From: Isoetes taiwanensis
Lineage: Eukaryota > Streptophyta > Lycopodiopsida > Isoetales > Isoetaceae
NCBI GenBank assembly: GCA_021234155.1
Contig: JAJEKV010000024.1
Coordinates: forward strand, 13,798,913 to 13,862,912
Length of the DNA stretch: 64,000 nucleotides
Reading direction: 5' to 3'
Below the pieces are notes generated by a model that was not told where the DNA came from, did not search any database, and was given only the letters and a program-made list of their open reading frames with translations. The position numbers and the translations under genes are program-made. This document shows, piece by piece, positions 22,901 through 33,446 of the stretch (its first letter is position 1; the number at the start of each line of letters is the position of its first letter).

Positions 22901-24289
22901 ATTACACATAATATAACATGGTGCAAATAAAACAGCTAACATTGCAACAAGATGCACATGGTAAGGTTGCAATAAGATGCACATAAGGATCTAACTTGGT
23001 TGGAAAACGACTTGACTTAGCAATACTAAAAACGACTTGACTTAGCAATACTAAATAACTCACATGACAACCTATAGGAGATTTAAGAGAGGCAACAAAG
23101 TGTCTAAGATAAGAGACTAAAATGTGAGAAAAGGAAGCGACTAGAAAAGTGAACCCTGGATATGTATACAATGACAAAAGTAAGAGAGGTACCTAAGCTG
23201 CCTAAGAGATACAATCTACCATGTGGGAGAAAGAACCGACTAGGGAATGGACCTAAGGCTAAGGACAAAAATTGACCAAAGAGGCCAAACCACCCGAAGA
23301 TGTCCTGGTGCTTATTCGTTTTTATCCACAAGCAAGCCTAATGTCTAGGAACATATACCATCGTACGACTAAACATACAGGAGAACACACTTAATACAAC
23401 TCAAAGAACACACCGAAAACAACTCAAAGTCCTGCTGCTTTGATAGAACATACGAAATGCACTACTCTAAAACTCTAAATGCAAGTGAAATTGCTAAAAA
23501 CAAAGAAATACTACCACTCTAAAACTCTAAATGCAAGTGAAATTGCTAAAAACAACATGTTGCATTGTGTTGGTTGAGTGCAACTAGGCTCTAGAAGCAC
23601 TCCATTCTATATACAGATGATATATTTTATCTGTCAAATGCACTCCATTCGACACGACCACGACTAATGCCCATAAATGCATTTTAGAAGCCCATGACTA
23701 ATGCGCGGCATCGCTGGGCACACGTTTCTAGTATTGATTAAATGCAGAATGGACTCTTCTTCTTTGCATTCTAGTAGGGGTACACGATCAGATAATGCAA
23801 AGATCGATCCCATCCAAAGTTTATATCAATCTAAATGGCCTTGTTGGCGCCTAAAGTGTCGTGGTGGGAGAAAACTAGAGTACAACATTAGAGAAGATCA
23901 TAAAATAATGGCGTGCAGATGCACCTTCTCCTAATTATTCTGAAAGATGGATGCATCGAAAGGTTGATGAGATACATCTATAAAGTTTTTCTCTATTAGA
24001 GACCGGTCTAATTTGAAGCTATTAATAACTATTATCCTATTATAGATGGAGAGAATCATGATGCCAATCAAGAAACCATGTTGGAGAGATGAACGAACCA
24101 TTTGTTTACCCTAAACAAGTTGAACAGGTTTTCTTTTTTGTAAACCCTGATAAGCCAACATGATGGATTGTAGTCCATGTTGTACCCAGGCACAGACGTC
24201 TGATTGATACTACTACTACATTAGAGTCTAGCGATGATGATCAGGAAGATGATTGATGATGTCTTGACTTCTCGAATAATTTCTTATCA
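19921..24289. other. Long stretch without recognisable genes
   Basis: Short overlapping frames only. Small tandem duplications occur: AACGACTTGACTTAGCAATA twice near 23006-23055, and CTCTAAATGCAAGTGAAATT twice near 23475-23540. CACTATAACAGGGCCC at 20690 resembles a transposon terminus but has no partner I can find. If the arrays at 19503 and 24290 belong to one element, this is its interior, and it lacks transposase. Confidence 0.35.
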
Positions 24290-24962
24290 GCTTGTCACTT
24301 TAAAGTTAGTTTACTGGCACTTATTTGTCATCCTATCGTCACTTCAAAATCTGTTTATTGTTATTTTATTGTCAATGTATTGACACTTTGATGCCAACTT
24401 ATAGTCAATTTATATTCACTTCTTTGTCACCTTATTCTCTTCCTTTTGTCACATTTGAGGCATTCTATTGGCACACGATTTAACACTTGTGCCACTTTTC
24501 CTCCAATATCTTTGTCAAAGTTGTGAGATTTTATTGTCACACTATGGTCAAATTTATATCATTTCTTTGTCACTACTTTTGTCATTCAAAAGTCAGGCTA
24601 TTGACACATTTTTGGCACATGGTTTTGCCAAAACTTTGTCAATCTATTGTCATAGTTGTGTCATTTGTTGCCACATTATAGTCAGGCTTATATCATTTGT
24701 TTGTCATCACTCTTATCAGTATTAAGTCAATTTATTGTCAAATTTTTGACACATGATTTTGTCAAAACCATATCATTTTATTGTCATATTATAGTCACAT
24801 TTACGCCATCCTTTTGTCACTATTGTGTCGCTCTATTGTCACATTTATTGTCATTTGGGTTTCACTAATTTTGTCATTTTTATTGTCACTTTTATATCAG
24901 TTTTTGGACATAATATTTTAGTGACAAAAAAGGGTGACAATAAATCACTGTTCTCTTGTAGT
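24290..24962. mobile_element. CACTA transposon end with subterminal TTGTCA array
   Basis: The array of TTGTCA/TGTCAC motifs (24290-24900) is followed by GTGACAATAAATCACTG and TTCTCTTGTAGTG ending at 24962. The inverse reads CACTACAAGAGAACAGTG, close to the canonical plant CACTA terminus CACTACAAGAAAA. The next bases (ATAGTTGTAAACATACC) are Harbinger transposase sequence, so the element seems to have inserted into that gene. The left terminus and the 3-bp duplication were not found. Confidence 0.75.
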
Positions 24963-25288
24963 GATAGTTGTAAACATACCTCCTCAATTACTTGGTGATT
25001 CTGCATATCTTAGCAGGCCTTTCTTATTAAAGGTTTTTCTTGATCCTGATTGTAGGAAGAATCGATTCAACAAGAGAATCTGCAGAGGTAGAGTTATAAT
25101 TGAGAATGGTTTTGGCATAGTTAAGGAGAAATGGAGAATATTAAAGAGCCTCACAGTTCAAGTCACAAGCTAGTAAAATCATGCATGCATGTGCTGTGTT
25201 GTGGAACTACTGTATTTTTGAAAGACAGAGAATGGAATTGTTACCATTGACTCCAGAATGTCCACAGGTAGAGTATCTGGAGAAATGA
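24963..25288 (+). pseudogene. PIF/Harbinger transposase, C-terminal relic (element 1)
   Basis: The frame reads PPQLLGDSAYLSRPFLLKVF, KNRFNKRICRGRVIIENGFG and IVKEKWRILKSLTVQV. After a shift it continues with SKIMHACAVLWNYCI to a stop near 25288. It aligns throughout with residues 318-418 of the intact transposase at 33447-34805, including LLGDSAY and the catalytic-type Glu in ENGFG. The N-terminal 75 percent, with the DGSH and HDS motifs, is missing and would lie beyond the CACTA end at 24962. A frameshift near 25170 confirms that it is dead. Confidence 0.85.
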
Positions 25289-25949
25289 TTCATTTAGCCT
25301 TCCCTTTATTTAGCCTTCCTATTGTGACGCATTGCTGTATTTCTGCAGTTGTATTGAATAAAAATCCGAAATATGAAAACTTCGTTCATATACTTTGTCT
25401 AAAAACACTTTGTTTGTATTCGCACTTTGAAATTTAACATTGTTATTACATACTCTGCTCAAGAAAACTCAAGACAACAGTTGTTATATGAGAAAACTCA
25501 AGACATTAGTTATCATATAAACCAAAGATGAATTGTATTCATTAAAATCAGGTTTTACAAATTATGAATGCACTAAAATGTAGTGCTATTGAATGAAATA
25601 ATCTTCAAACAGAATACCAAGACTCGAATACTAACTATATTCCTGTACTTAAAAAAAAAAGTGTTCTCAGCAACCCTTTGCTTGGTGGAATTCACAAACT
25701 CGTGTGATCAGCATCAAGCATACCTGTCTCTGTTGCAGAATGTAAGTAAAATAAAAAGAACTTGCAGGAACAGTCATAATCTTTTGCATTTCTAGTCGTC
25801 AAAATACATGTACATCAGCATGAATGCATAAAAACCCGGAGATGCATAAAAACCTGGAGAACATCATCCTCAAAACCTGGAGATTCAGAAGATACATAAA
25901 AAAGGAACTGTAAAACTGTTGAACAGAGTAAAAAAAAAGGAAGCCGGCT
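25289..25949. other. Spacer between transposase relic and small ORF
   Basis: AT-rich and non-coding. It corresponds in position to the 34806-35668 spacer of the second Harbinger element, but I see little sequence identity. Confidence 0.35.
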
Positions 25950-26286
25950 TCAACATGCAACACAGCTTGTGTCCGGGGTTTTTATTTCCATAAGAACCCA
26001 ATGGCCTGAGATCTTGACAAAAGTAACATGCACCTTCTGCTGAACAGGTGAGTTCATAGCCCAGTTGAACAGCTCGGGCTCCACTCGAATGCCCATATCC
26101 AAATACTGCACCAAAGCTTGTGCAGTGATTGAGTTATGAGTCTTCCTGTGATTAAGAACAAAAAGTTCATTTTCTTCTACTGTGCATGAGGAGTTAACAC
26201 TCCCCTCCGACATGTCCGAAGAAGAAGACGAAGGATTTGCGCCGGAATCTGAAGCGCCTTCTAACTAGCACCTTGGGCCTGGCCAT
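25950..26286 (-). pseudogene. Small conserved Harbinger-associated ORF, copy 1
   Basis: From ATG at 26286 the protein begins MARPKVLVRRRF. It shifts frame by one base within the Ser-rich part (SSSSSDMSEG) and continues through NHRKTHNSITAQALVQYLDM, PELFNWAMNSPVQQKVHV and GHWVLMEIKTPDTSCVAC. The copy at 35669-36031 has the same layout: MARRKVLVRRHF, a Ser-rich linker, then a segment with AELIAWAEQAPFRQRAHVEL and GRWCLWEVRIPSVACENC. Both copies lie on the strand opposite to the transposase, between it and ORF1. I recognise no domain. Retention in two diverged elements points to a function in the element. The broken frame marks this copy as inactive. Confidence 0.6.
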
Positions 26287-26398
26287 CTCAAGAAACGTAG
26301 AATAAGTAGAGAATTATGCTGGCACATAAATCGAGGGCTTTATTTATGGGAGGCCGCTGTCTAATGGTACAAAAAATAATGAAATTATAGAATGACAT

Positions 26399-26739
26399 TG
26401 TTGGGGTAATCACCACTCACCACACTCATCACCACACTCGTCACCACTCACCACACTTGTCACCACTCACCACACTCATCATATACCGTATATAGAGTGA
26501 TATATGCGCATGCACGCGTGCAGGATATTTGCACGTATGCATTGTGGAGCCATTATGACTGTATTATCTGGGCAGAGAGAGAACAGAGAGAGACGGTGTA
26601 TTGGGAGAGAGATTATTTTGCTTGATCTAGCTATGGAGATGATCATTCTTTGTCTTGTGCATTGCCTTGTTCTGATAGATTGAGCTTGTATTGTTGGGTT
26701 TTTCATCCTTCTTGCAAGGTTAGAGTTCAGGCTCTAACA
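26399..26739 (+). repeat. 5' LTR
   Basis: 341 bp, bounded by TG..CA. It begins with a CACCACTCACCACACT-type minisatellite and contains GAGAGAGA tracts near 26575-26615. It matches the 3' LTR base for base where I compared them. Confidence 0.9.
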
Positions 26740-26929
26740 ATTTGGCGACCACGGTGCTCGACAGACCATTGATCGGCAAGAATTTCCATTGAAAAAGGAG
26801 TTGTTACCATTGGTATTGGTGTTCGTCGGTAAAGAACGGCACCATTGAGAAAGGAGCAATTTCTTGTGTGAAGGAAATTTTGCCGTAATTAATTTGTGGA
26901 GTAGAATTTGACAAGGGGAGCATAGTTTT

Positions 26930-27739
26930 ATGCCCAAGACAAATAAGAAGGACATCCCACCAAGCTCTATCGTAACAAGAAGGGGACCGGTGAGTCAATC
27001 TTTGGGCTCAAAATTGCATCAAGATTCAATTTCGTTTTCAGATTTGGGAGCAGATCTGGGGTCTAATTCTCAGATCCAGGAGGTTTTGATTCCATTTACC
27101 GATCTAGAAGGTAATCCAATTTCGTTTTTCAAATTGAAGGGAGATTCAATTTCGTTTTTCCAATTTCAAGAAACCCAAGAAGAGGCAGAGATGGCTGTAT
27201 TGCCACCTATGGTATGGGGTTTGCAGACAATGGGGATTCCAAAGTTTGATGATCTGGTAGATCGGGATCCTTTGAAGCATATTGTGAAGTTTGAGAGATA
27301 TTGCCAGCAATGTAAGTTACCGGCTGGTGATTATTTGCTTTGGTTTCATAGTTCTTTACAAGATTCAGTGGAGGAATGGGCACAAACTCAGCCAGATACC
27401 ATGACATATCAGGAATTAAAGGAAGCTTTCATTGCTAATTATCAAGAAGTTCATGGTAAGGATAAGACTATGGAAAGGTGGACCAATTTCACACAAAAGG
27501 AAGATGAATCAATTAGAGAGTATAATCAGAGGTATATTGCGGTTCTCAAAGCCGTAGTTCATTGGAAGATTGCAAGGAATGATGAAATGGATATCCAATG
27601 GTATGTGAAGGGGCTGAAACGAGCTATTGCTCATAAGGTGAAGGCTAAACAGCCTACAACATTGCTAGAGGCACAAAAGTATGCTCTCAAGGCTGAAGAT
27701 AAGCTGGGATACATTCATGAAGTTGCTGCTCGAGCATAA
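26930..27739 (+). CDS. Gag-like capsid protein of the LTR retrotransposon
   Basis: The ORF is 269 codons. After a hydrophilic leader with three repeats around a (D)SISF motif comes the retrotransposon Gag region: FERYCQQCKLPAGDYLLWFH, then EEWAQTQPDTMTYQELKEAF and MERWTNFTQKEDESIREYNQ. The last parts match the TLxxFxxKQxxxESVxEYxxRF core of Ty3/Gypsy-type Gag, which assembles the virus-like particle. The frame stops at 27739. CCHC knuckles follow in the -1 frame, starting CEYCGSIGHSDTTC at about 27817. A -1 frameshift could join the two, or the stop could be a mutation. The protein would act in trans or in cis for an element that lacks polymerase. Confidence 0.75.
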   Translation: MPKTNKKDIPPSSIVTRRGPVSQSLGSKLHQDSISFSDLGADLGSNSQIQEVLIPFTDLEGNPISFFKLKGDSISFFQFQETQEEAEMAVLPPMVWGLQTMGIPKFDDLVDRDPLKHIVKFERYCQQCKLPAGDYLLWFHSSLQDSVEEWAQTQPDTMTYQELKEAFIANYQEVHGKDKTMERWTNFTQKEDESIREYNQRYIAVLKAVVHWKIARNDEMDIQWYVKGLKRAIAHKVKAKQPTTLLEAQKYALKAEDKLGYIHEVAARA

Positions 27740-29763
27740 AACGAGAGGATGTTGCAGCCAAGATTTCTAAGCTTACAATTGGTGAGAAGTCAAGGGAGGT
27801 TGGGTTTATTACTTGTGAGTATTGTGGGTCTATTGGGCATTCTGATACTACATGTAGATTGCTGAAATTCTGCTTAAGATGCCAAATCAAGGGCCATAAT
27901 GATCAAGAATGTAGGGAGAAGAGATTCTTTGAAAGGGCCAATCCGGTATTTCTTTGTTATGCAACAACCACCACCTATTCCTATTCAACCAATGCAAGCA
28001 AAGACCTATCATACCACAAGTTCCAATGGGTTCCACACCAATGGTGCAGCCAAAACAAGGATGGTATCCAAGTAAGGCTCATTTATATTGCAAGTTATGT
28101 GATAAATTCAAGCATGATGAGACTACTTGTTGGAAAATCCATGGGAAACCAGAATGGGCAACCAACAAGTATCCACCAAAGCAGCAAGTGTTTGAATCAG
28201 TACCTCTTCCTAATAATGATGTTCGTGATTCAAGATGCAAAGTACATTGAAAATCCTCAAGTTAAGGCTCTTATTGAGGAGCTTAAGAAGCAAGAGAAGG
28301 CAAAATCAGTAGTAAATTGTGGATTTGTTGAGGTGGAGCATGACCCATTTCAGCAAGAAGAAGAGATTGGAGAAGTAAATGCAGTTACAAGATCACAAAA
28401 GGTTGTTCAAGAACCAAGAGTAGTGCCAATTGCGGAGAAGACTAAGACCTCTTTTCCAAAGGCTTTGAAGGAACAAGCTTTGAAGGTGTCAGCACCTAAG
28501 AAGGTGCAATTCAATGTGCTGCCCACAGAACAGTTTCAGTCTATAGAAGAAAATCAGCCCATAGTGATGCCTCCTATGGTGGATGAGGAAATTCAAAATG
28601 AAGATGATGTGATCAGCCAAGTTTTGGCCACTAAAGTTACACTTACTCTTGAGCAATTGATGCATTATTCTCCAAACTTGTTGCAAAAGTTAGGGGAAAC
28701 AACAAAATCAGAAATTTCAGTCCAACAAATCATCTCAAATGATACCAATAAGAGTAGAATGGAGCCACCAGCCCAGCAATCCAAGGATCCTGGGCCATTT
28801 CTTTGCGATGTGAGTATTAACAGGTATTTAGTCAAAGGAGCAAACATAGATACGGGCAGCGGAATGAATATAGATCATCCTCTAAAATCAAGCATGGATG
28901 GGACAAATAGAAATCAGGTAAATCTAATCACATCTCACATGGTTGAAGAGTATGAGCATGTTCTTTTATGTGAAAATGATAAGTTTGAGCATTGTCATGA
29001 GAAAGAAAGTGATAGATGCTTGAGCAGCCCTGAGTTTGAGACTTTTCACACATATGAAACAATTTTGGATGATGATGAACCATTATTATGTGAGCTAGAA
29101 GTGGAAGACATTGATATTTTAGCATTTGACCACTCTGGAGATATGTTACATGCTTATGAATTTGGTGACAGTAATGACAACAGTCCTCTTTATGAGACTT
29201 TCAGATTTGAGATATGTATACCAGCTGAGCAGGACTTTCACAAGCCTCAAATGGAGAAATTTACTTGCTTTGATGGTTTGGCACTAAACCGTGAGCTAGA
29301 ATTGCAAGTTTTTGATGCTTTGATGAATGAGGTGTACCTAGAATGGTTCAGACCTATGTTTCAGCATTGTAGCAGTCCGAAGGAGTCTGAGAATCAAGGA
29401 AAACTAGTTTCTTGCATGTTTGAGTATGGAAGTATAGAAGAGGTGAGTAAATTTGAGCATGACTATGTGATAAAGGATGGGAAATTGGACATGAGCAGCA
29501 CTTTATCTCAATGTGCAGCAGCCAAAGATGCTCCTAAAGGTTTGTTTGCACCATTTGAGACTAACAAGTTAGCTGGAATATCTCATTTTAGCAAGTTCTA
29601 TTACATTACATCAGATTTGCCACATTGGTATGCTACTGCAGTAATATTTGAGCAGGTTATTGGATTGTGGCTTGTTCTTTGGCCACACTTTTTGTTATTG
29701 TTACATGTTATCTGCATTCTCCTATTTGGAAGATGTTTGCTTAATAGGGTTGGAGTTGGTTGA
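27740..29763 (+). pseudogene. Second ORF of the LTR element: zinc knuckles, retropepsin-like motif, acidic region, C-terminal hydrophobic segment
   Basis: The frame is open from about 27700 to a stop at 29763. It starts with two CCHC knuckles (CEYCGSIGHSDTTC and CLRCQIKGHNDQEC). Between about 27950 and 28235 the true coding frame shifts away and back: another frame encodes a third knuckle with CKLCDKFKHDETTCWKIHGK. Farther on, FLCDVSINRYLVKGANIDTG then SG resembles the active-site strand of a retropepsin. Instead of reverse transcriptase, the next 300 residues are acidic, with a Phe/Glu/His-rich pattern. The C-terminus is hydrophobic (WLVLWPHFLLLLHVICILLF), as in a membrane segment. The frame shifts indicate decay despite identical LTRs, so mobilisation in trans is likely. 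Confidence 0.6.
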
Positions 29764-30231
29764 TGACTCTAGAAGGAGAATTGTTCTCTAAATCCAGGCA
29801 TGGAGAAGACCTCAGGCCTAGACAAGTGCTATTTTAAGGGATTCAGATTTGGCAGAGCTCCAATTACAGAGAAATTGTGGAGAACTTTTGGGTTACAGCA
29901 GGTCATTTTTCTGTAAAAACAGATGGTGACAGTTCCATAATACACAATCTATCCTACATCAAAAGATGTGTTTCGGTGATACGAATCCAACGAGCTATGG
30001 TGCAGGTCAAACGGAGTTCTGGAACTCAAGATATCAGTTTTCAAAGTTTGCCACAGTTACAAAGGCTCTGTTTCGTCACTGTCATTTTGGACCAGTTTGT
30101 TTGTATTAGTCATTTGGATTTGAGGAGGGTGTAAATCTGTCATTTGGGGACATGTCCCAAGGACCATATTGGTATCTTTTGTCGTGGGTTCTCCGCCACG
30201 GAGTGGCACATTTTCCCACTGTGATCGCCAC

Positions 30232-30572
30232 TGTTGGGGTAATCACCACTCACCACACTCATCACCACACTCGTCACCACTCACCACACTTGTCACCACT
30301 CACCACACTCATCATATACCGTATATAGAGTGATATATGCGCATGCACGCGTGCAGGATATTTGCACGTATGCATTGTGGAGCCATTATGACTGTATTAT
30401 CTGGGCAGAGAGAGAACAGAGAGAGACGGTGTATTGGGAGAGAGATTATTTTGCTTGATCTAGCTATGGAGATGATCATTCTTTGTCTTGTGCATTGCCT
30501 TGTTCTGATAGATTGAGCTTGTATTGTTGGGTTTTTCATCCTTCTTGCAAGGTTAGAGTTCAGGCTCTAACA
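30232..30572 (+). repeat. 3' LTR
   Basis: 341 bp, the same length and sequence as the 5' LTR, followed by GACAT at 30573-30577. I do not see a clear polypurine tract just upstream; the preceding 60 bp contain the hairpin-like CCGCCACGGAGTGGC. Confidence 0.9.
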
Positions 30573-30806
30573 GACATCTAAAATGTAAGGGTCCTGTCAT
30601 CAAAATCTAATGGTTTTGAAATCTTATGTCCTTATGGCCAATTCTGGTCTATAAATGGCCGTGAACTTATTGGCAGTCTGTTCTGTCAGACTACAAACAT
30701 CTGCCAATAACAGTTAAAGAATAGAATGTTTCCCATTCCAATGGGATTTGCAGGACAAAGACATCACATCATGTGACAATGAACCCTTAAAATACTAAAC
30801 GTACCT

Positions 30807-32001
30807 TCAATTTCCCTGTTTTGAAGCAGAAAGTTTTGCAATTTCAAGCAATGTATCCTTGGTCATTTGGCAAATACTTTGAGTCATGATAGCCATGGAT
30901 TCTGCAATTTTCAGACTATGAGAGATCTCATTTCTTCCAGTTCCTTTACGAGTTGAATTTTTCGCATGGTTTCATCTTTCATAAACTCCAATTTCTTGTC
31001 TTCTGCTGCCCCAAAATCGCGATTCCATTTCACTGATTCTTGATGCTATGTCCTCATCAATAGCTAATCTGGATCCCTTCTTTGAGACTGACTTACCTGC
31101 AACTCCAGGCTGCATACAAGCTTATGATCTGGGACTGATCTCATGCACGACGTCTTTATCAGTAGAAGTAGGAGTGCTATTTGAATTTCCACCATTGGTG
31201 TTCAGGCTTGAAGGTGTCTCAGGGGGTTCTGTGTTATTTGTTGGAAGTTCAGTATTTAGAATTTCAAACTGTTCTTCCTGGAATGCAAAATTGGTTCCAA
31301 AAGTATCATAGTATGAATCTGTCATAAAAGTTTCCTGGTATGATGAATGCATCTCTGCAGCATGGAAAGCTTCTTCCCCAAATGAACCATCATCTCCAGC
31401 TCCAGGGAGATCTATGTGATTCGTGCAACCTTTTCTCAATTCTTCCATTCTCTCATACCATTGAAGGTCCGCTCCTGTTCTGTCTTCGGCATATTTTTCG
31501 TCCTTGAATTTAGCCTGAGCTTGTCCCGTTTGTTCTTCAACTGCGTCAATTCAACTAAACCTGGCACTATGGGAGTCAGTCTTTCTAAAATTTCTTTCCA
31601 TTGGGAATTGGAAGGGTTGATGTTACCATTGTTATGTGCCTTGAATTCCATGAGATGGCTCAATAATGCACTAATGGCATTATCAGACCATGCCAATGGT
31701 GATTTATGCTTTGCTTTCGGCACCACTATGTCGGAATTCAGATCCATAACTACTAATGCTTGGGATTTTCCAGAAGAAACAGAGTCTTGACTTACTTGCC
31801 CTGCTTCAAAATTCGTCCTTCTAGCACAAACTGCTGGGGAATCCGATCTGCTTCTTGTCCTCTTTGGTTCATTTGAACAACAAGTGCTTGAATTACAGGG
31901 GCAGATACTGATCCGATCATTTTCTTTGGTTTTCTTGGCTGAAATTCCTTTTCACGCCTTGGAGGAACAAAGGCATTCGAATGATCTGAAGCCCTTGTCA
32001 T
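30807..32001 (-). pseudogene. Harbinger ORF1 (Myb/SANT-like DNA-binding), copy 1
   Basis: The minus strand begins MTRASDHSNAFVPPRREKEF and has MIGSVSAPVIQ. It reaches the trihelix/Myb-like domain WSDNAISALLSHLMEFKAHN then NINPSNSQWKEILERL. After a frame change near 31500 it continues with MEELRKGCTNHIDLPGAGDD and ends MTKDTLLEIAKLSASKQGN. Homologous blocks in the same order are found at 36335-37526. In PIF/Harbinger elements this second protein binds DNA and carries the transposase to the element ends. An in-frame stop near 31792 (after ..LEGRILKQGK) and the one-base shift near AAATTC break the frame, so this copy is probably inactive unless spliced. Confidence 0.8.
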
Positions 32002-32412
32002 ATTAGCAAGTCTAAGATCCAAGACTGCCAATAATGAAGATAATCAGTTTCTGTCATGAAATTCCCATTCCAAATGCCGATATTAGAAATTGAATTAGGC
32101 AAAAATGGAATGCAAGAATGCGAAATTCTGAAGCAATAATACTTACCTCGTCCCCAATCGGCTTTGATCTGGTCGGAATTGCGCCAAGAAGGGGAGATGC
32201 GCGGGAAGGCCAAATTAGAAGGCAAAAAACATTCCTGCAGAGGTTAAACTTAACTGGCACAACCCGATGGGAAATGGCCCATCTGCCAGTTAAGCTAAAT
32301 ATTCTCTCTCGGGCCATAAAAGGTGAGAGTGGGTTTTTCCCACTCTCACCCCCCTCTCGCAACTCTCATCATCTCTAATCATCTCTCCCACAAAAAAAGC
32401 TAACATGTGGGA

Positions 32413-32983
<571 letters not shown>

Positions 32984-33012
32984 GGTCTCCGCAGACGTAA
33001 TAACATTTCATT

Positions 33013-33015
<3 letters not shown>

Positions 33016-33098
<83 letters not shown>

Positions 33099-33118
33099 TC
33101 TATCTATCTATCTCTCTC
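33016..33118. repeat. (CT)n tract with (ATCT)n end
   Basis: About 79 bp of CT followed by several ATCT units, then an A run. It separates the LINE 3' end from the left end of Harbinger element 2. Confidence 0.95.
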
Positions 33119-33446
33119 AAAAAAAAAAAATTGTCTCTCGCGCTATACGGCGAGAGACAATTTTTATACCGTATAGGCCGAGAGAAGATGGGAGATGAGC
33201 TTCTCTCGGGCCTTAACAGCGGCCGTTTCGAGTTGTTTCTCCCTCCCTCGCCGGAATTTTTCCCTCCTATTTGTCTCCAGCGATCCATCCCATATGGGAT
33301 ATTTCTTTCCTCAATCGATCTTCAAAATGACAGATATGGGATATTTCGAGCTCGTCTTCCCGCGTCCCATTTCCATTCAAAATCTCTGAAAAATCCATCC
33401 CTGACACTTCGAGGCAGGAAATCTTCGCCTATAGCGTCTTTCAAGC

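Larger units (their letters stand above)
26399..30572 (+). mobile_element. Complete non-autonomous LTR retrotransposon, TSD GACAT
   Basis: The LTRs at 26399-26739 and 30232-30572 (341 bp each) start TGTTGGGG, end CTCTAACA, and appear identical. The 5-bp duplication GACAT flanks both sides. A possible primer-binding site (TTGGCGACCACGGTG) begins just inside the left LTR. The interior holds a gag-like ORF and a second long ORF with retropepsin-like DTGS, but no reverse transcriptase, RNase H or integrase. It lies between the small ORF and ORF1 of Harbinger element 1, so it inserted after that element. The identical LTRs suggest a recent event. Confidence 0.9.
24963..32410. mobile_element. PIF/Harbinger element 1, decayed and nested
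   Basis: It consists of a transposase relic (+), small ORF (-) and ORF1 (-) in the same order and orientation as element 2, interrupted by the LTR retrotransposon at 26399-30572. Its left part is cut at the CACTA terminus (24962). The right end abuts a (CT)n tract at 32416 and is preceded by the hairpin GGTGAGAGTGGG..CCCACTCTCACC (about 32321-32350). I could not define terminal inverted repeats. Confidence 0.7.

Noticed and set aside
21884-23331. Several 60-90 codon ORFs
   Set aside because: Random-length frames in AT-rich DNA without motif or splice support.
19503-24900. CRISPR-like array
   Set aside because: Units are degenerate and unevenly spaced, without constant spacers, in plant DNA; CACTA subterminal repeats explain them.
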